A DNA stretch of 64,000 nucleotides from Zavarzinella formosa DSM 19928 (GTDB lineage: Bacteria > Planctomycetota > Planctomycetia > Gemmatales > Gemmataceae): assembly GCF_000255705.1 (NCBI RefSeq), contig NZ_JH636439.1:1125034-1189033 (forward strand), written 5' to 3'. The translations under genes and the position numbers were made by a program. Positions 18,265 through 27,348 of the stretch are shown here, in pieces. The notes beneath the pieces are model-generated. The model had not been told where the DNA came from and made no database searches. It saw only the letters and a program-made list of their open reading frames with translations. How positions within the stretch are numbered: the first letter of the stretch is position 1; each line of letters begins with the position of its first letter.

Positions 18265-19422
18265 TCATGAGAGCCGGTATCGTTCGATGATTTCCATCGG
18301 CAGATCATAACCGATCCCCGGCGAGAGGGGCAAATCGATAACGCCATCGCGGACCGGAAATCCGGCGTTTTGCAATTCCTGACGCAGCGGCGATTCGTAA
18401 ACCTCGGCCGGAGCGAACTCAATAAATGGCGTGATGGGCGAATATGCGGCCAAGTGAACCGTGGCCGCTCCGAGAATCTGCGTGGACCAATTGCCGGGAC
18501 AAACCACCGCCCCGCGCATTCGTGCGAGTTCGACGATGCGTTTCGCCTCGGTGATCCCGCCGCATGTCGCCATGTATGGCTGCACGACCGAAACACGCCC
18601 GCGATCCATCATGTCAAGGAATTCCCAACGGGTGACTCCATGTTCCCCCATCGCCAGGGGAATCTTCGTTCGGCTCGCCAGTTCCGCATACGGCAGTGGG
18701 GAATCCACCGGGAAGGGCGTTTCAAAAAAGTAGACGTCGCAGCTTTCCAATTCCTGACAAACTCGGGCGGCCGTGGGAACATCATGGAATAGATAGCCCA
18801 CATCGATCATGAGGGTGGGCTGTCTTCCAAGCGATTTGCGGAACCGGCGGGCAAGTTCCACAACATCATGCGGCGTTGACATCATCGGTTCGAGTTTGAA
18901 CGCCCGGTAGCCAAGCCCGGCCAACTTCTCGGCGCGAGCGACTTGCTGGCTGAACATCTGTTCGCCACCCCAGACATCCGAAACGATGGTGCAATATGGC
19001 GTGACGACCGGCTTGGTTCCGACCGGGGTCTGGAACGCCCCGCGCTGGACGCCTCCAAGCAATTCCCAAACCGGGCGGCCAAGCGATTTTCCGTACAGAT
19101 CCCAGAGGGCGACATCAATCGCGCCGAGGATGATGATTTCCCAACCGCGACGGTTCGTGTGCAGAAACGCATCCCACATCCGTTGCCAGAGGCGCTCCGG
19201 ATGGGTGATATGCTGGCCGAGGAGCAATCGGCCGAAATGCGTGTCCGGCCCGCCGACGGTGGCTTGAACAACCCCCGGCGGCACACGGAAGACCTCGGAC
19301 AAACCCGTGGCCCCGTCGTCGCAGTGAATGCGAATGCACGCCAGCGGTTCGACCCCGCCCTTGTCCGGATCAATGTCCGGTCCATCGCCGAGGACGAATA
19401 CTTCCAACCGGGTGATCTTCAT
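18265..19422 (-). CDS. Mandelate racemase/muconate lactonizing-family protein with altered catalytic residues
   Basis: A 385-residue enolase-superfamily protein. The three metal ligands are in place: Asp207 (L-M-I-D-V-G), Glu234 (F-F-E-T-P-F) and Glu260 (A-M-G-E-H-G). The general bases are not: the K-x-K site reads K176-L-E178, the usual Q-P-D reads Q-P-Y283, and the usual P-H reads P-G310. A standard acid-sugar dehydratase or racemase needs the His-Asp dyad, so this enzyme must use another base or another reaction. ATG at 19422 was taken as start; an in-frame GTG at 19431 is possible. It pairs with the downstream MFS gene, which suggests an acid-sugar or related substrate. Confidence 0.85.
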   Translation of the reverse strand: MKITRLEVFVLGDGPDIDPDKGGVEPLACIRIHCDDGATGLSEVFRVPPGVVQATVGGPDTHFGRLLLGQHITHPERLWQRMWDAFLHTNRRGWEIIILGAIDVALWDLYGKSLGRPVWELLGGVQRGAFQTPVGTKPVVTPYCTIVSDVWGGEQMFSQQVARAEKLAGLGYRAFKLEPMMSTPHDVVELARRFRKSLGRQPTLMIDVGYLFHDVPTAARVCQELESCDVYFFETPFPVDSPLPYAELASRTKIPLAMGEHGVTRWEFLDMMDRGRVSVVQPYMATCGGITEAKRIVELARMRGAVVCPGNWSTQILGAATVHLAAYSPITPFIEFAPAEVYESPLRQELQNAGFPVRDGVIDLPLSPGIGYDLPMEIIERYRLS

Positions 19423-19624
19423 CACGGCCACTTTGTTAGTCAGACGGTGAATCGAGTGACAGTGTAGACGATACGCAAGACTTATCTAGTCTCGTTTGTT
19501 CTGCAATAAACATAACGAAGTTGTTTCGGTTCCTGAAGCAAGAAAGCAAGCTCTTCTGTTCGCCGCCACTATGCTGAAGAGATCGCGTTCTCTCCCCGAT
19601 AACAGACTTGGAAAGGATCGTCAC

Positions 19625-21013
19625 ATGCGAGTCTTTGCAATTCTGGCAGTGACTGCGGCCGCCTGCCTGCCCGCATGCGGGGCCGATGCGCTTCCGCATG
19701 ATGAAGCCAAGGCCAGGCAACTTCGCGAAGACGCCATCGCCAATCACATGGCCAAGACATACGAGGTATACAAAAGTTCCGGCAACCGGAGCCCGAAGTG
19801 GGACTTACTCGTTCAAGCGGCTCACAAGCACAACAGTGAACGAATGTTTGGCCCGGAATTGCTCCAAATTGAGAACACGGCCTTGTTCTTGGAATCGGTG
19901 ACGGAAGCCATCAAGGCCGGGTGCGACGACCCGCTCATCATCTACTACCGGGTAAAATTCTCGAATGAAGAATTCACTCCAGAGGTCCGCAAGGCATTGG
20001 AACAAAATGCCAGAGATTTGGAAAAGAGCCAATATTCCGATCTCGACAAAGCTCGCGCATGGCACAGCGCCGCTGTCGCCCGTCTGACTCCGGGGCCGGA
20101 CGAAACGAAACGCGAGGAGGCAGACTGGAGGAGGGGGCTGGAATGCCACAAGGCCGTCGTGACCAAGTTGACGGCACTGGCTCGTTCCAAGGACCGGCAT
20201 GATCGGGAGGGGGCACGCGAAATCGCCTGTCAACAGTTGTCGCTCGGCGCAACCTTCGGTTATCGACAACAGTTTTACAATAATATCAGAAATGTGCTAA
20301 GCACTTTCTCTTCGGCCGATATTTTACGCAATCTGATCGAAGGTTCATTCTATATTGATTACGCTTGGGAAGCTCGCGGCAACGGCTTCGCGGACGAGGT
20401 GACGGAAGAGGGAGCCAAACTGTATAAGGAACGGCTGGTGAAAGCCCGAGAACACTTCGCGGCCGCGTGGAGGGCCGACGACCAATGCGCCGAAGCGGCG
20501 GTGGGCATGATCCGGGTGTGCGTGGGTTTGGGGCTTCCGGCCGAAGAGATGGAGACATGGTTTGCCCGCGCTCGCAAAGCCAATCCGACACTCTATGAAG
20601 CGTTCGAGGCGAAGTTCAACTATCTCAAACCGCAATGGCACGGCAGCAACGAGGAACTCCTGGCATATGCCCGTCAACTGGCCAAACATCCGGATTGGGG
20701 GCGCCAAGTCCCGATCCTGATGATGGCGGCCCATGAATTGATTGCTCGCCAAAGCGGCGACTCTGTTGCGTATTTCACACGCAATCCGCAGGTTTGGAAA
20801 GACATACAGCCGGTTTTGGAGGAGATGCGGAAGCGGTTCCCCAAATCAATCATGGGCGCGACTCTGTATCTCCATTACGCCCGTTTGTGCAACAAGAACC
20901 GTGTTCAAGCTGCCGAATACGCCACTCCGGTGAAAGATAAATTGAAAATGAATGGGTTCATGGATCAGCAAGAGATTGACGCCGCCTTGCAATGGGCGGG
21001 AATCAAGAACTGA
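19625..21013 (+). CDS. Exported protein of unknown function (helical, TPR-like)
   Basis: A 462-residue protein that I do not assign to a family. The start at 19625 has GGAAAGGA upstream and gives a hydrophobic signal segment ending near A-C-G-A-D. The L-P-A-C motif is a poor lipobox, so either a lipoprotein or a cleaved secreted protein is possible. The rest is rich in charged and aromatic residues and looks all-helical: K-A-R-E-H-F-A-A-A-W near the middle and pairs of helices through the second half resemble degenerate tetratricopeptide units. It is divergent from the enolase-family gene and converges with the next gene, 23 bp away. Confidence 0.75.
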   Translation: MRVFAILAVTAAACLPACGADALPHDEAKARQLREDAIANHMAKTYEVYKSSGNRSPKWDLLVQAAHKHNSERMFGPELLQIENTALFLESVTEAIKAGCDDPLIIYYRVKFSNEEFTPEVRKALEQNARDLEKSQYSDLDKARAWHSAAVARLTPGPDETKREEADWRRGLECHKAVVTKLTALARSKDRHDREGAREIACQQLSLGATFGYRQQFYNNIRNVLSTFSSADILRNLIEGSFYIDYAWEARGNGFADEVTEEGAKLYKERLVKAREHFAAAWRADDQCAEAAVGMIRVCVGLGLPAEEMETWFARARKANPTLYEAFEAKFNYLKPQWHGSNEELLAYARQLAKHPDWGRQVPILMMAAHELIARQSGDSVAYFTRNPQVWKDIQPVLEEMRKRFPKSIMGATLYLHYARLCNKNRVQAAEYATPVKDKLKMNGFMDQQEIDAALQWAGIKN

Positions 21014-21036
21014 ATGCCCGCATGGAACGCCTCTGT

Positions 21037-21927
21037 TCAGTCCGCGTCGTCGAGTTGACGGACTTGAATTTCTTCCACATCCACGGCGCTATTCATCCGG
21101 CGCATGATGATCGGTCCTTTCATGTTCTCGACCGGGTAAGCCCGTCGTTCGGACCAAACAAGGCGGCCATTGTCATACACCTCCATCCCCTTTGACGTGA
21201 TCCGCCACCGAAATGTGTGCCACTTGTTGGGTTCCAAGGGGACCGTTTTGACACCCAAATGCGATCCGCTTTCGAGCTTGTCAGGGGTGCCGGTCGGCCG
21301 GGCCACGCGGAATTCACTTTTGTTCAACTCCCAATTGAAGATGATGACAGACCCGTTGTAGGCATTGATTCGGATGTTCTCGTCCTCCGTGCGGGCGGTC
21401 ACGGTGATTTCAATCGGGCCGGAATACACGACCTTTGTCCGTATGGTCCCTTCCTTGACCGTGAGGCTGATGTGGCCGTCTTTCAACTTCCCGGCGTCCT
21501 TGTAATCGATGTGGCGCCACTTCATCGCCCAAATGGCTTCCAGCTCCTTTTCGATCTCGGCGGCCAGTTTGTCCCGGCCGGTTTTTCGGCATAATTTGAC
21601 GGCCGATTCGTAAGCCTCTTCCAAGTCACCGGAGAGTTGATTGAGTTGTTGCGTCATGGCCAAGGGCAACCAAGCCGGCACAATTCCTTGCTCAACGTAC
21701 AGAGCCTTTTCTTCTGTCAGTCTGTCGAGCGCCGCTTTGGTGATTGTTTTGGACGCCCGAAGATCATCTTCCTGTTTTTTGAACGCCGCATCGATTTTGA
21801 CCCCGAGGGTTTTTATGTCAGCATCGAACTTTTTTCTCTCGTCTTTCAGGCGTTCACGCATTTCGTTGTCGGCATCGGCAACGACCGGGGCGGTGAGAAG
21901 CAAGACCGCAAGCAAGGTTCGGATCAT
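21037..21927 (-). CDS. Exported coiled-coil plus jellyroll (LamG/DUF1080-like) protein
   Basis: A 296-residue protein. It has a signal peptide (M-I-R-T-L-L-A-V-L-L-L-T-A-P-V-V-A), then a highly charged helix rich in Lys, Asp and Glu at about 20-140 that should form a coiled coil. The C-terminal half is all-beta, with strands such as I-E-I-T-V-T-A-R-T, H-T-F-R-W-R-I and G-M-E-V-Y-D-N-G-R-L-V-W. The K-W-H-T-F-R-W plus Y-D-N-G-R pattern is that of concanavalin-like domains used for carbohydrate binding or DUF1080 hydrolases. No catalytic pair is evident. The gene at 61117-62142 has the same architecture. The start at 21927 was chosen over an upstream in-frame ATG because it begins the signal peptide. 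Confidence 0.72.
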   Translation of the reverse strand: MIRTLLAVLLLTAPVVADADNEMRERLKDERKKFDADIKTLGVKIDAAFKKQEDDLRASKTITKAALDRLTEEKALYVEQGIVPAWLPLAMTQQLNQLSGDLEEAYESAVKLCRKTGRDKLAAEIEKELEAIWAMKWRHIDYKDAGKLKDGHISLTVKEGTIRTKVVYSGPIEITVTARTEDENIRINAYNGSVIIFNWELNKSEFRVARPTGTPDKLESGSHLGVKTVPLEPNKWHTFRWRITSKGMEVYDNGRLVWSERRAYPVENMKGPIIMRRMNSAVDVEEIQVRQLDDAD

Positions 21928-22217
21928 GGGAAGGCACCCAGGCGGCAAATCAAGAATGAAAGTTGATGGTCATCGCTCATTTGAGGGAAAATCACTGACA
22001 AGCGACGGATGAAGAAAGACTACCGCAGCCGCCGACGGGTCACAAGATGATATTCCCAACGGAGACGGCGTGGAGGGCACATCGCCCGAACTCCCGGCAT
22101 GAAGATCCGCGAACCAAAGAGTTGGCAAAGCCCTCATGTCATACAAAAATTACCTCGCCACTTTCGGCGAGGACAAGTCATATCCTCTTGATGAGGATTG
22201 AGACAGGGAGGCAAGTG
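21928..22217. other. Divergent intergenic region, no gene seen
   Basis: This 290-bp gap separates the divergent coiled-coil/jellyroll and MFS genes. I see no coding frame with a ribosome site, no clear promoter hexamers and no strong hairpin. The only supported element is AGGGAGG at 22205-22211, the ribosome site of the downstream gene. Confidence 0.5.
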
Positions 22218-23423
22218 GTGGGTGAGATTGAAGGAGATAGTGCAAAGGCGAAGACGAGTGGAACGGTCGTCGCCATTTTGGTGGGTCTCAGTGTCTCCCA
22301 TCTGCTTAACGACCTGATTCAATCGTTGATTGCCGCCGTATATCCGCTTCTCAAAGATACTTACGCACTCACTTATGCCCAGATCGGGTTAATCACTCTC
22401 GCTTTTCAATTGACGGCATCCCTGTTGCAGCCTCTGATCGGCACATTCACCGACCGCCGACCTCTGCCATATTCTCTGGCGTTGGGAATGGGTTTCTCCC
22501 TCGCGGGACTTCTCTTGCTGTCCGTGGCATCTCACTTTTCGACCATCCTTTGCGCGGCCGCTCTGGTCGGGATCGGGTCGTCGGTCTTCCATCCCGAGGC
22601 ATCGCGGGTGGCCCGAATCGCCTCGGGCGGGCGGCATGGAATGGCCCAATCGTTCTTTCAGGTTGGCGGGAACGCAGGTTCGGCATTGGGGCCTCTCTTG
22701 GCCGCGTTCATCGTTGTGCCACAAGGGCAGGGCAGTATTTCATGGTTTTCTGTCGCGGCGATCCTTGCGATGGTTTTCCTTGTCCGGATCGGCCATTGGT
22801 ATCGGGCGCATCTGGCGAACCGTCCGAAGAAGACCGCCGGAACATTGAACACGGGCCTCTCACGTCGCCGGGTGGCGATCACCATTGCTATTTTGTTGTG
22901 TCTGGTGTTCTCCAAGAATTTCTACCTGGCGAGCCTGACCAGTTACTACACCTTTTACCTGATCGATAAGTTTGACGTGTCGGTTCAGGCCGCTCAGATC
23001 TATCTGTTTGTGTTCCTCGGGGCGGTGGCGGTGGGAACGCTCGTCGGCGGTCCGATTGGCGACCGGATTGGGTTCAAGGCGGTGATCTGGGTGTCGATCC
23101 TTGGCGTGCTGCCGTTCACCTTGGCGTTGCCTTATGCCAGTTTGTCTTGGACGGTCGTGTTGACAGTGCCCATCGGGCTTGTCCTGGCGTCGGCCTTCTC
23201 GGCTATCGTGGTGTACGCCCAAGAATTGGTGCCGAGCAGAGTCGGTTCTGTGGCCGGTCTTTTCTTCGGTTTTGCGTTCGGCATGGGGGCGTTGGGAGCG
23301 GCGCTGCTCGGCTGGCTGGCGGACCAGACAAGCGTCGGTTATGTTTACCGCGTTTGTTCATTCCTGCCATTGATTGGTTTGTTGACGGCCTTCCTGCCAA
23401 ACCTTCACGCCAAGAAGGCTTGA
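22218..23423 (+). CDS. MFS transporter of the fosmidomycin-resistance (Fsr) type
   Basis: A 401-residue, 12-helix MFS protein. The first helix reads G-L-S-V-S-H-L-L-N-D-L-I-Q-S-L, followed by P-L-L-K-D-x-Y-x-L-T-Y-A-Q-I-G-L, which is the characteristic start of Fsr-like transporters; G-S-S-V-F-H-P-E-A-S-R and V-G-G-N-A-G-S-A-L-G-P also match. E. coli Fsr exports fosmidomycin, but natural substrates of most homologues are unknown. GTG at 22218 was chosen because AGGGAGG at 22205-22211 sits six bases ahead, and the resulting length matches the family; ATG at 22191 is an alternative without a site. It stands alone and converges with the cytochrome/WD40 gene. Confidence 0.87.
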   Translation: MGEIEGDSAKAKTSGTVVAILVGLSVSHLLNDLIQSLIAAVYPLLKDTYALTYAQIGLITLAFQLTASLLQPLIGTFTDRRPLPYSLALGMGFSLAGLLLLSVASHFSTILCAAALVGIGSSVFHPEASRVARIASGGRHGMAQSFFQVGGNAGSALGPLLAAFIVVPQGQGSISWFSVAAILAMVFLVRIGHWYRAHLANRPKKTAGTLNTGLSRRRVAITIAILLCLVFSKNFYLASLTSYYTFYLIDKFDVSVQAAQIYLFVFLGAVAVGTLVGGPIGDRIGFKAVIWVSILGVLPFTLALPYASLSWTVVLTVPIGLVLASAFSAIVVYAQELVPSRVGSVAGLFFGFAFGMGALGAALLGWLADQTSVGYVYRVCSFLPLIGLLTAFLPNLHAKKA

Positions 23424-23445
23424 CGAATTCCGGCGAAGCATCGGC

Positions 23446-24867
23446 TCAATTCGGAGAAGCTTTAAAAGTGGCCAGTCCGTTTCCGGTCTTTGTGTCCCAA
23501 ATGCGGATCTCGCCGTCGAAGCCGCCGGAGGCCAAATGGTTCGTGGCGGGATGGACGGCGACGGCATAAATCCAATCGGCATGGCCGGTGAATTCGTGGA
23601 CGATTTTGCCGGTGGCGGCATCATGTTGGCGAATCAGGCGATCCCCGCCGGCCGAGAAGAGTTGCCCGTCGCCAAGGACCATCGCAAAAACTGGCTTGCC
23701 GGCGGGGAAGTCCAGATAGCGGGTGTGGCCGGCTTTTTTGAATCGTTCTTCCATGTCGGCCGCGCTGCCGTTCTCTTCGCGGGTTTTCTCAGGTTCCCAT
23801 GCCCGAATCGCGGCCCCGCCCCCCGCCGAGTAGGCCGTTCCTGTCGCGTCAAATGCCAACGCATACACCTCGAATTGTCCCGCGTGCGGGGCATATTGGC
23901 GACGATGGCCGTTGAAGGTGGTGAATAGTTTTCCCGTCGCGGCCTCCAGCACTTTCACCGTGCGGTCCTTGCTGGCGGTGGCGACAAACCGGCCATCTTT
24001 GCTCCAGGCCACGCCGGTGATCCAATCGGAATGCAACGCGCTTCGCCAGAGTTCGGCGCCATCGGAGACTTGGTACGCGCGGACCGTGCGGTCGGCGCTG
24101 CCCGCAACAATTGTTTTGCCATCCGCCGAGAAAGCCGCCGACAACACGATGTCGTCAAACAAGCCGAACACCCGCAGACGCTTGCCGGTTTGGGCGTCGG
24201 CCAATGATACTTCGCCATATTCGCCCGATGTGCCGCCCGCGACCAGAAGGGATTTGCCATCGGCCGAGTATATGATCGAATGGATGCGGGCCGGGAGGCG
24301 CTGCAATCGACGGAGCAGTTTGCCGGTTGACACATCACGGATGAGGATTTCGTTCACGCCGCCAACGGCCAGTTCACTCCCGTCCGGAGAGAACGCCAGA
24401 GCGAACACCGCCGCTGGGGCCGGATATTTCTCCGGAGATAACGGGTGATTCCGCGGCGGCAGAATTGACCGCAGATGAGCGGCGGGGTCCGGCCGGTCAA
24501 AGGTTCCCCCGGCGATGATCCAGCTTTTAATCGCCGCGATTTCATCCGCAGTCAGCGGATCGTCCCCCGGCGGCATTCGCTCGGCCGCCTTGGCGGTCAC
24601 CAACCGGCGGTAGAGTTCTGATTCTTCCGGTTTGCCGGGGACAATCGGTTTGCTGTCTGAATTGCCGGGTTCTGTGAGGTTCTTGAAGGTGTGTAGCCGA
24701 TAGTCCCCTTTTGCCTTTTGCCCGGCATGGCAACTTATACACCGGGAAACCAATACGGGGGCGATTTCAACACTAAACACTTTGTCAGCCGCCAATGACG
24801 GGGCAGATACGGACGCGACGATGATCGCCAACGCCAGCCAATGGACAGATCGGAAAAAATGACTCAT
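23446..24867 (-). CDS. Exported c-type cytochrome/WD40 propeller protein
   Basis: A 473-residue protein with a signal peptide (start 24867, ending S-L-A-A-D), then a planctomycete cytochrome c domain with C-I-S-C-H at residues 43-47 and a distal M-P-P-G-D Met, so it probably binds one heme c in the periplasm. From about residue 140 on there are WD40 repeats: F-A-L-A-F-S-P-D-G-S, A-F-S-A-D-G-K-T-I-V-A-G-S, V-A-W-S-K-D-G-R-F-V-A-T-A-S and a final H-L-A-S-G-G-F-D-G-E-I-R-I-W-D. It lies 11 bp after the DUF1549/DUF1553 stop and is the last gene of a three-gene unit with DUF1501. An electron-transfer or scaffold role within that unit is inference. Confidence 0.88.
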   Translation of the reverse strand: MSHFFRSVHWLALAIIVASVSAPSLAADKVFSVEIAPVLVSRCISCHAGQKAKGDYRLHTFKNLTEPGNSDSKPIVPGKPEESELYRRLVTAKAAERMPPGDDPLTADEIAAIKSWIIAGGTFDRPDPAAHLRSILPPRNHPLSPEKYPAPAAVFALAFSPDGSELAVGGVNEILIRDVSTGKLLRRLQRLPARIHSIIYSADGKSLLVAGGTSGEYGEVSLADAQTGKRLRVFGLFDDIVLSAAFSADGKTIVAGSADRTVRAYQVSDGAELWRSALHSDWITGVAWSKDGRFVATASKDRTVKVLEAATGKLFTTFNGHRRQYAPHAGQFEVYALAFDATGTAYSAGGGAAIRAWEPEKTREENGSAADMEERFKKAGHTRYLDFPAGKPVFAMVLGDGQLFSAGGDRLIRQHDAATGKIVHEFTGHADWIYAVAVHPATNHLASGGFDGEIRIWDTKTGNGLATFKASPN

Positions 24868-24878
24868 GGCAACCCGTG

Positions 24879-27332
24879 TCAGTGTTGGAGCAAAAATTCC
24901 CGCGTGTTGATCACTGCCCAAACCAAGTCTTTGATCGTGTCGGGCCGACTGGCTGATTTCTTCAACAGCGGCAGGACTTTGGCCGATTCGGCGGCGTTCG
25001 GCAAACGGGCGAGGGCGGTCAGCCACAGTTGGCGAATGAGTTCTTCGTCAGTGAGTTTGCCGTAAGCCTCCGCCGCCTTGGCCAACCGGTTGGCGACGAT
25101 GGGGCCGTTCAACAATTGCAACGCCTGATCCACGGTCGGTTCGTCGATCCGTTCGCAGGCACAAGGGCTTTCCCGTTTGGGCTGGCCGAAGGCTTTGAGA
25201 AACACCGATTGTTCTGGTGTCAGCCGTTGGGTCGCGTATTCGCTCCGGTCTTTCAGCCGTTGCAGTGTGGTCTGCGCCCGCTTGTCATTCGGTTTTGCGG
25301 CCGCCTGTTTCTCGGCGGTGGCAATCGCCACGGTCAACTCAGCCGGGGTGTGGAGGGTGCCCGTCACTTGGCCGATACCATCAAGCAGTTGTTCCGCGCT
25401 GAGGCGTCGCACCGGGTAATGCGAGAAGAGAACATCGTCCGCTTCGTTGAAATTGTTCGTCGCGGCTGATCGTTGATATGTCTGGCTATTGCACACCAAC
25501 CGGATGATGTGTTTCCGGTCATAACCGGTTCGCTCGAAATCGGCGGCCAGGGCATCCAACAACTCGGGAATCGCCGGGGGATTGGACGAGCGGAAGTCGT
25601 CCACCGGATGGACGATTCCCCGGCCGAACAATCTGGCCCAGATGCGGTTGACCTCGACTCTCGCAAAATAGGGATTGCCCGGTTTCGTCAGCCAGTCGGC
25701 AAAAGCCAGCCGCCGGTCGGCCTTTGGATCACTTGTCGCGGGGCCGAACGGGGTGAGCGTTTTTCCGGTGGCCGGGTGTCTGGTTTCCCCGTCGGCAGAG
25801 ATCGAAACGATCTTTCCTGTTTTCTTGACTCGGGCGAAGACGGCCGAGATGCGGTAGTAATCTTCCTGCGTCCAGTTCTCGAAGGGATGATTGTGGCACT
25901 TCGCACAATTCACCCGCGACCCCATGAACAACTGGGCGGTCGTTTCCGTCAGGTCTTCGGCACTGGGGATGGCCAGAAAATAATTCGCCGGTGGAACAGC
26001 CAAGCCATCGCCGGTGGCCGTGAGGATTTCCTTCGCCACTTGGTCGAACGGGGTGTTCTTGCGGTAACCCTCAATGAGCCAGCGGCCGAGCAACTCCGCC
26101 CGGCCTTCGGGGAGCGTCTTGACATTCACCCGCATCAGGTCGGCGGTTCGCAAGGCCCAGTAGCGGGCGAATTCCTCGGATTCGAGCAATTCATCAATGA
26201 TTTTGGCCCGTTTGTCGGTGGCTGTGTCCGTGAGGAAGGCATTCGTTTTTTCAAATGACGGCAGCAATCCGGTCAGGTCGAGAAAGACGCGGCGAATGAA
26301 TGTGGCGTCGTCACATTGCCCGGATGGTTGAATCTGAAGTTGCTTCAACTTCGTGTGGATATGCTTGTCGGCCATGTTTGCTTCCGGCGGGTCGTTCCAT
26401 CGGAAACCGGGGACAGGCTCGATGATCGTGAAATGCACTGATTCCAAGTGATTCAAATAACGAACTGACACCGCCCCCTGACCGCGTTTCAATCCGGTCA
26501 CCCGGCCCCGGTCGGACACGGATAGGATTTCCTTGTGTGATACGTCGTAAGTGGCGAGCGTTGTGACATCCCGAGAACTTCCGTCGGCGAATTCGGCGGT
26601 GATGCTCAATTGTTGTGTGAGATGCGGCGTCGTCAGCACGCGGGCCGGTCCCGGATACACCACCAGTTTCACACAAGTCGGGAGATTTCCATCGTCCGTT
26701 TTGGTTCCCTGACTGATCCAGTCGTGCAGGATGGCGTAGCCGGGATCGTTTTTGTTAAGTCGCTTCCCGCCGACATGATCGACCCGCATCATCGGCTTTT
26801 TCAGGAGCAGGCTGTCTGTCGCGTTGAACAAGTCTACCCGCCGATTCAATCCTCCCCGCACAATGCTCTCCGCGTCGGCGACCGGATCATAGCCGAACAG
26901 AGAAAGACCGAACCCGCCTTTGCCGTCCGGCGAACCGTGACACGAACCGCTATTGCAACCCTGCTTGGTGAGAACGGCCAGCGTCTCCGTCCGAAATCGC
27001 ACCAGATCGGGTTTCGACTGCCCGGTGATGGTGACCGGAATTTTCACCGTCTGGCCGCCCGCCGAGACGGAGATGTGCGTCTCGCCGTCTTTCAGCGGAT
27101 TCACCCGGCCTTCTTGAACTTCCACGAGGGGTTCGCCAACGGCATAAGTGGCCTCGGCCGTCAGATCACGAAAGCCCACGCCGGACTCATGCCCCGTGAC
27201 GACAATTTGCCCGGTGGCCCGTTTGGAGCCAAGCAGCAACTTGGCTGGATGGACTTCTATTTTGACCGGCGCATCGGCCGCGACCATGCCCGTCGCTGTA
27301 AAACAAATCAGGAGACTGAAAAACAAACGCAT
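24879..27332 (-). CDS. DUF1549/DUF1553 exported protein with Ig-like domains (second copy)
   Basis: An 817-residue exported protein. The start at 27332 gives a signal peptide; CAGGAG lies nine bases ahead, while an upstream in-frame start would overlap the DUF1501 stop. Order of parts: a bacterial Ig-like (BIG2) domain at about 22-105; a C-N-S-G-S-C-H motif at 126-132 (C-x4-C-H, not the standard heme C-x2-C-H); a second BIG2-like segment at about 230-315; DUF1549 (F-L-D-L-T-G-L-L-P) with C-A-K-C-H at 476-480; then DUF1553 (N-R-I-W-A-R-L-F-G, R-R-L-S-A-E-Q-L-L-D). It therefore has one ordinary and one unusual cysteine/histidine site. It sits between DUF1501 (16 bp upstream) and the cytochrome/WD40 gene. 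Function unknown. Confidence 0.9.
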   Translation of the reverse strand: MRLFFSLLICFTATGMVAADAPVKIEVHPAKLLLGSKRATGQIVVTGHESGVGFRDLTAEATYAVGEPLVEVQEGRVNPLKDGETHISVSAGGQTVKIPVTITGQSKPDLVRFRTETLAVLTKQGCNSGSCHGSPDGKGGFGLSLFGYDPVADAESIVRGGLNRRVDLFNATDSLLLKKPMMRVDHVGGKRLNKNDPGYAILHDWISQGTKTDDGNLPTCVKLVVYPGPARVLTTPHLTQQLSITAEFADGSSRDVTTLATYDVSHKEILSVSDRGRVTGLKRGQGAVSVRYLNHLESVHFTIIEPVPGFRWNDPPEANMADKHIHTKLKQLQIQPSGQCDDATFIRRVFLDLTGLLPSFEKTNAFLTDTATDKRAKIIDELLESEEFARYWALRTADLMRVNVKTLPEGRAELLGRWLIEGYRKNTPFDQVAKEILTATGDGLAVPPANYFLAIPSAEDLTETTAQLFMGSRVNCAKCHNHPFENWTQEDYYRISAVFARVKKTGKIVSISADGETRHPATGKTLTPFGPATSDPKADRRLAFADWLTKPGNPYFARVEVNRIWARLFGRGIVHPVDDFRSSNPPAIPELLDALAADFERTGYDRKHIIRLVCNSQTYQRSAATNNFNEADDVLFSHYPVRRLSAEQLLDGIGQVTGTLHTPAELTVAIATAEKQAAAKPNDKRAQTTLQRLKDRSEYATQRLTPEQSVFLKAFGQPKRESPCACERIDEPTVDQALQLLNGPIVANRLAKAAEAYGKLTDEELIRQLWLTALARLPNAAESAKVLPLLKKSASRPDTIKDLVWAVINTREFLLQH

Positions 27333-27348
27333 CGTCACAGGCTCCTGA

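Noticed and set aside
19432..19624. Promoters in the divergent gap between the enolase-family gene and the 462-residue protein
   Set aside because: Several TTG- and TA-rich hexamers occur, but none has a partner at 16-18 bases, so no call was made.
22218..23423. Antibiotic resistance gene
   Set aside because: Similarity to Fsr shows the transporter type only. Nothing nearby points to a resistance island, and most homologues have unknown natural substrates.
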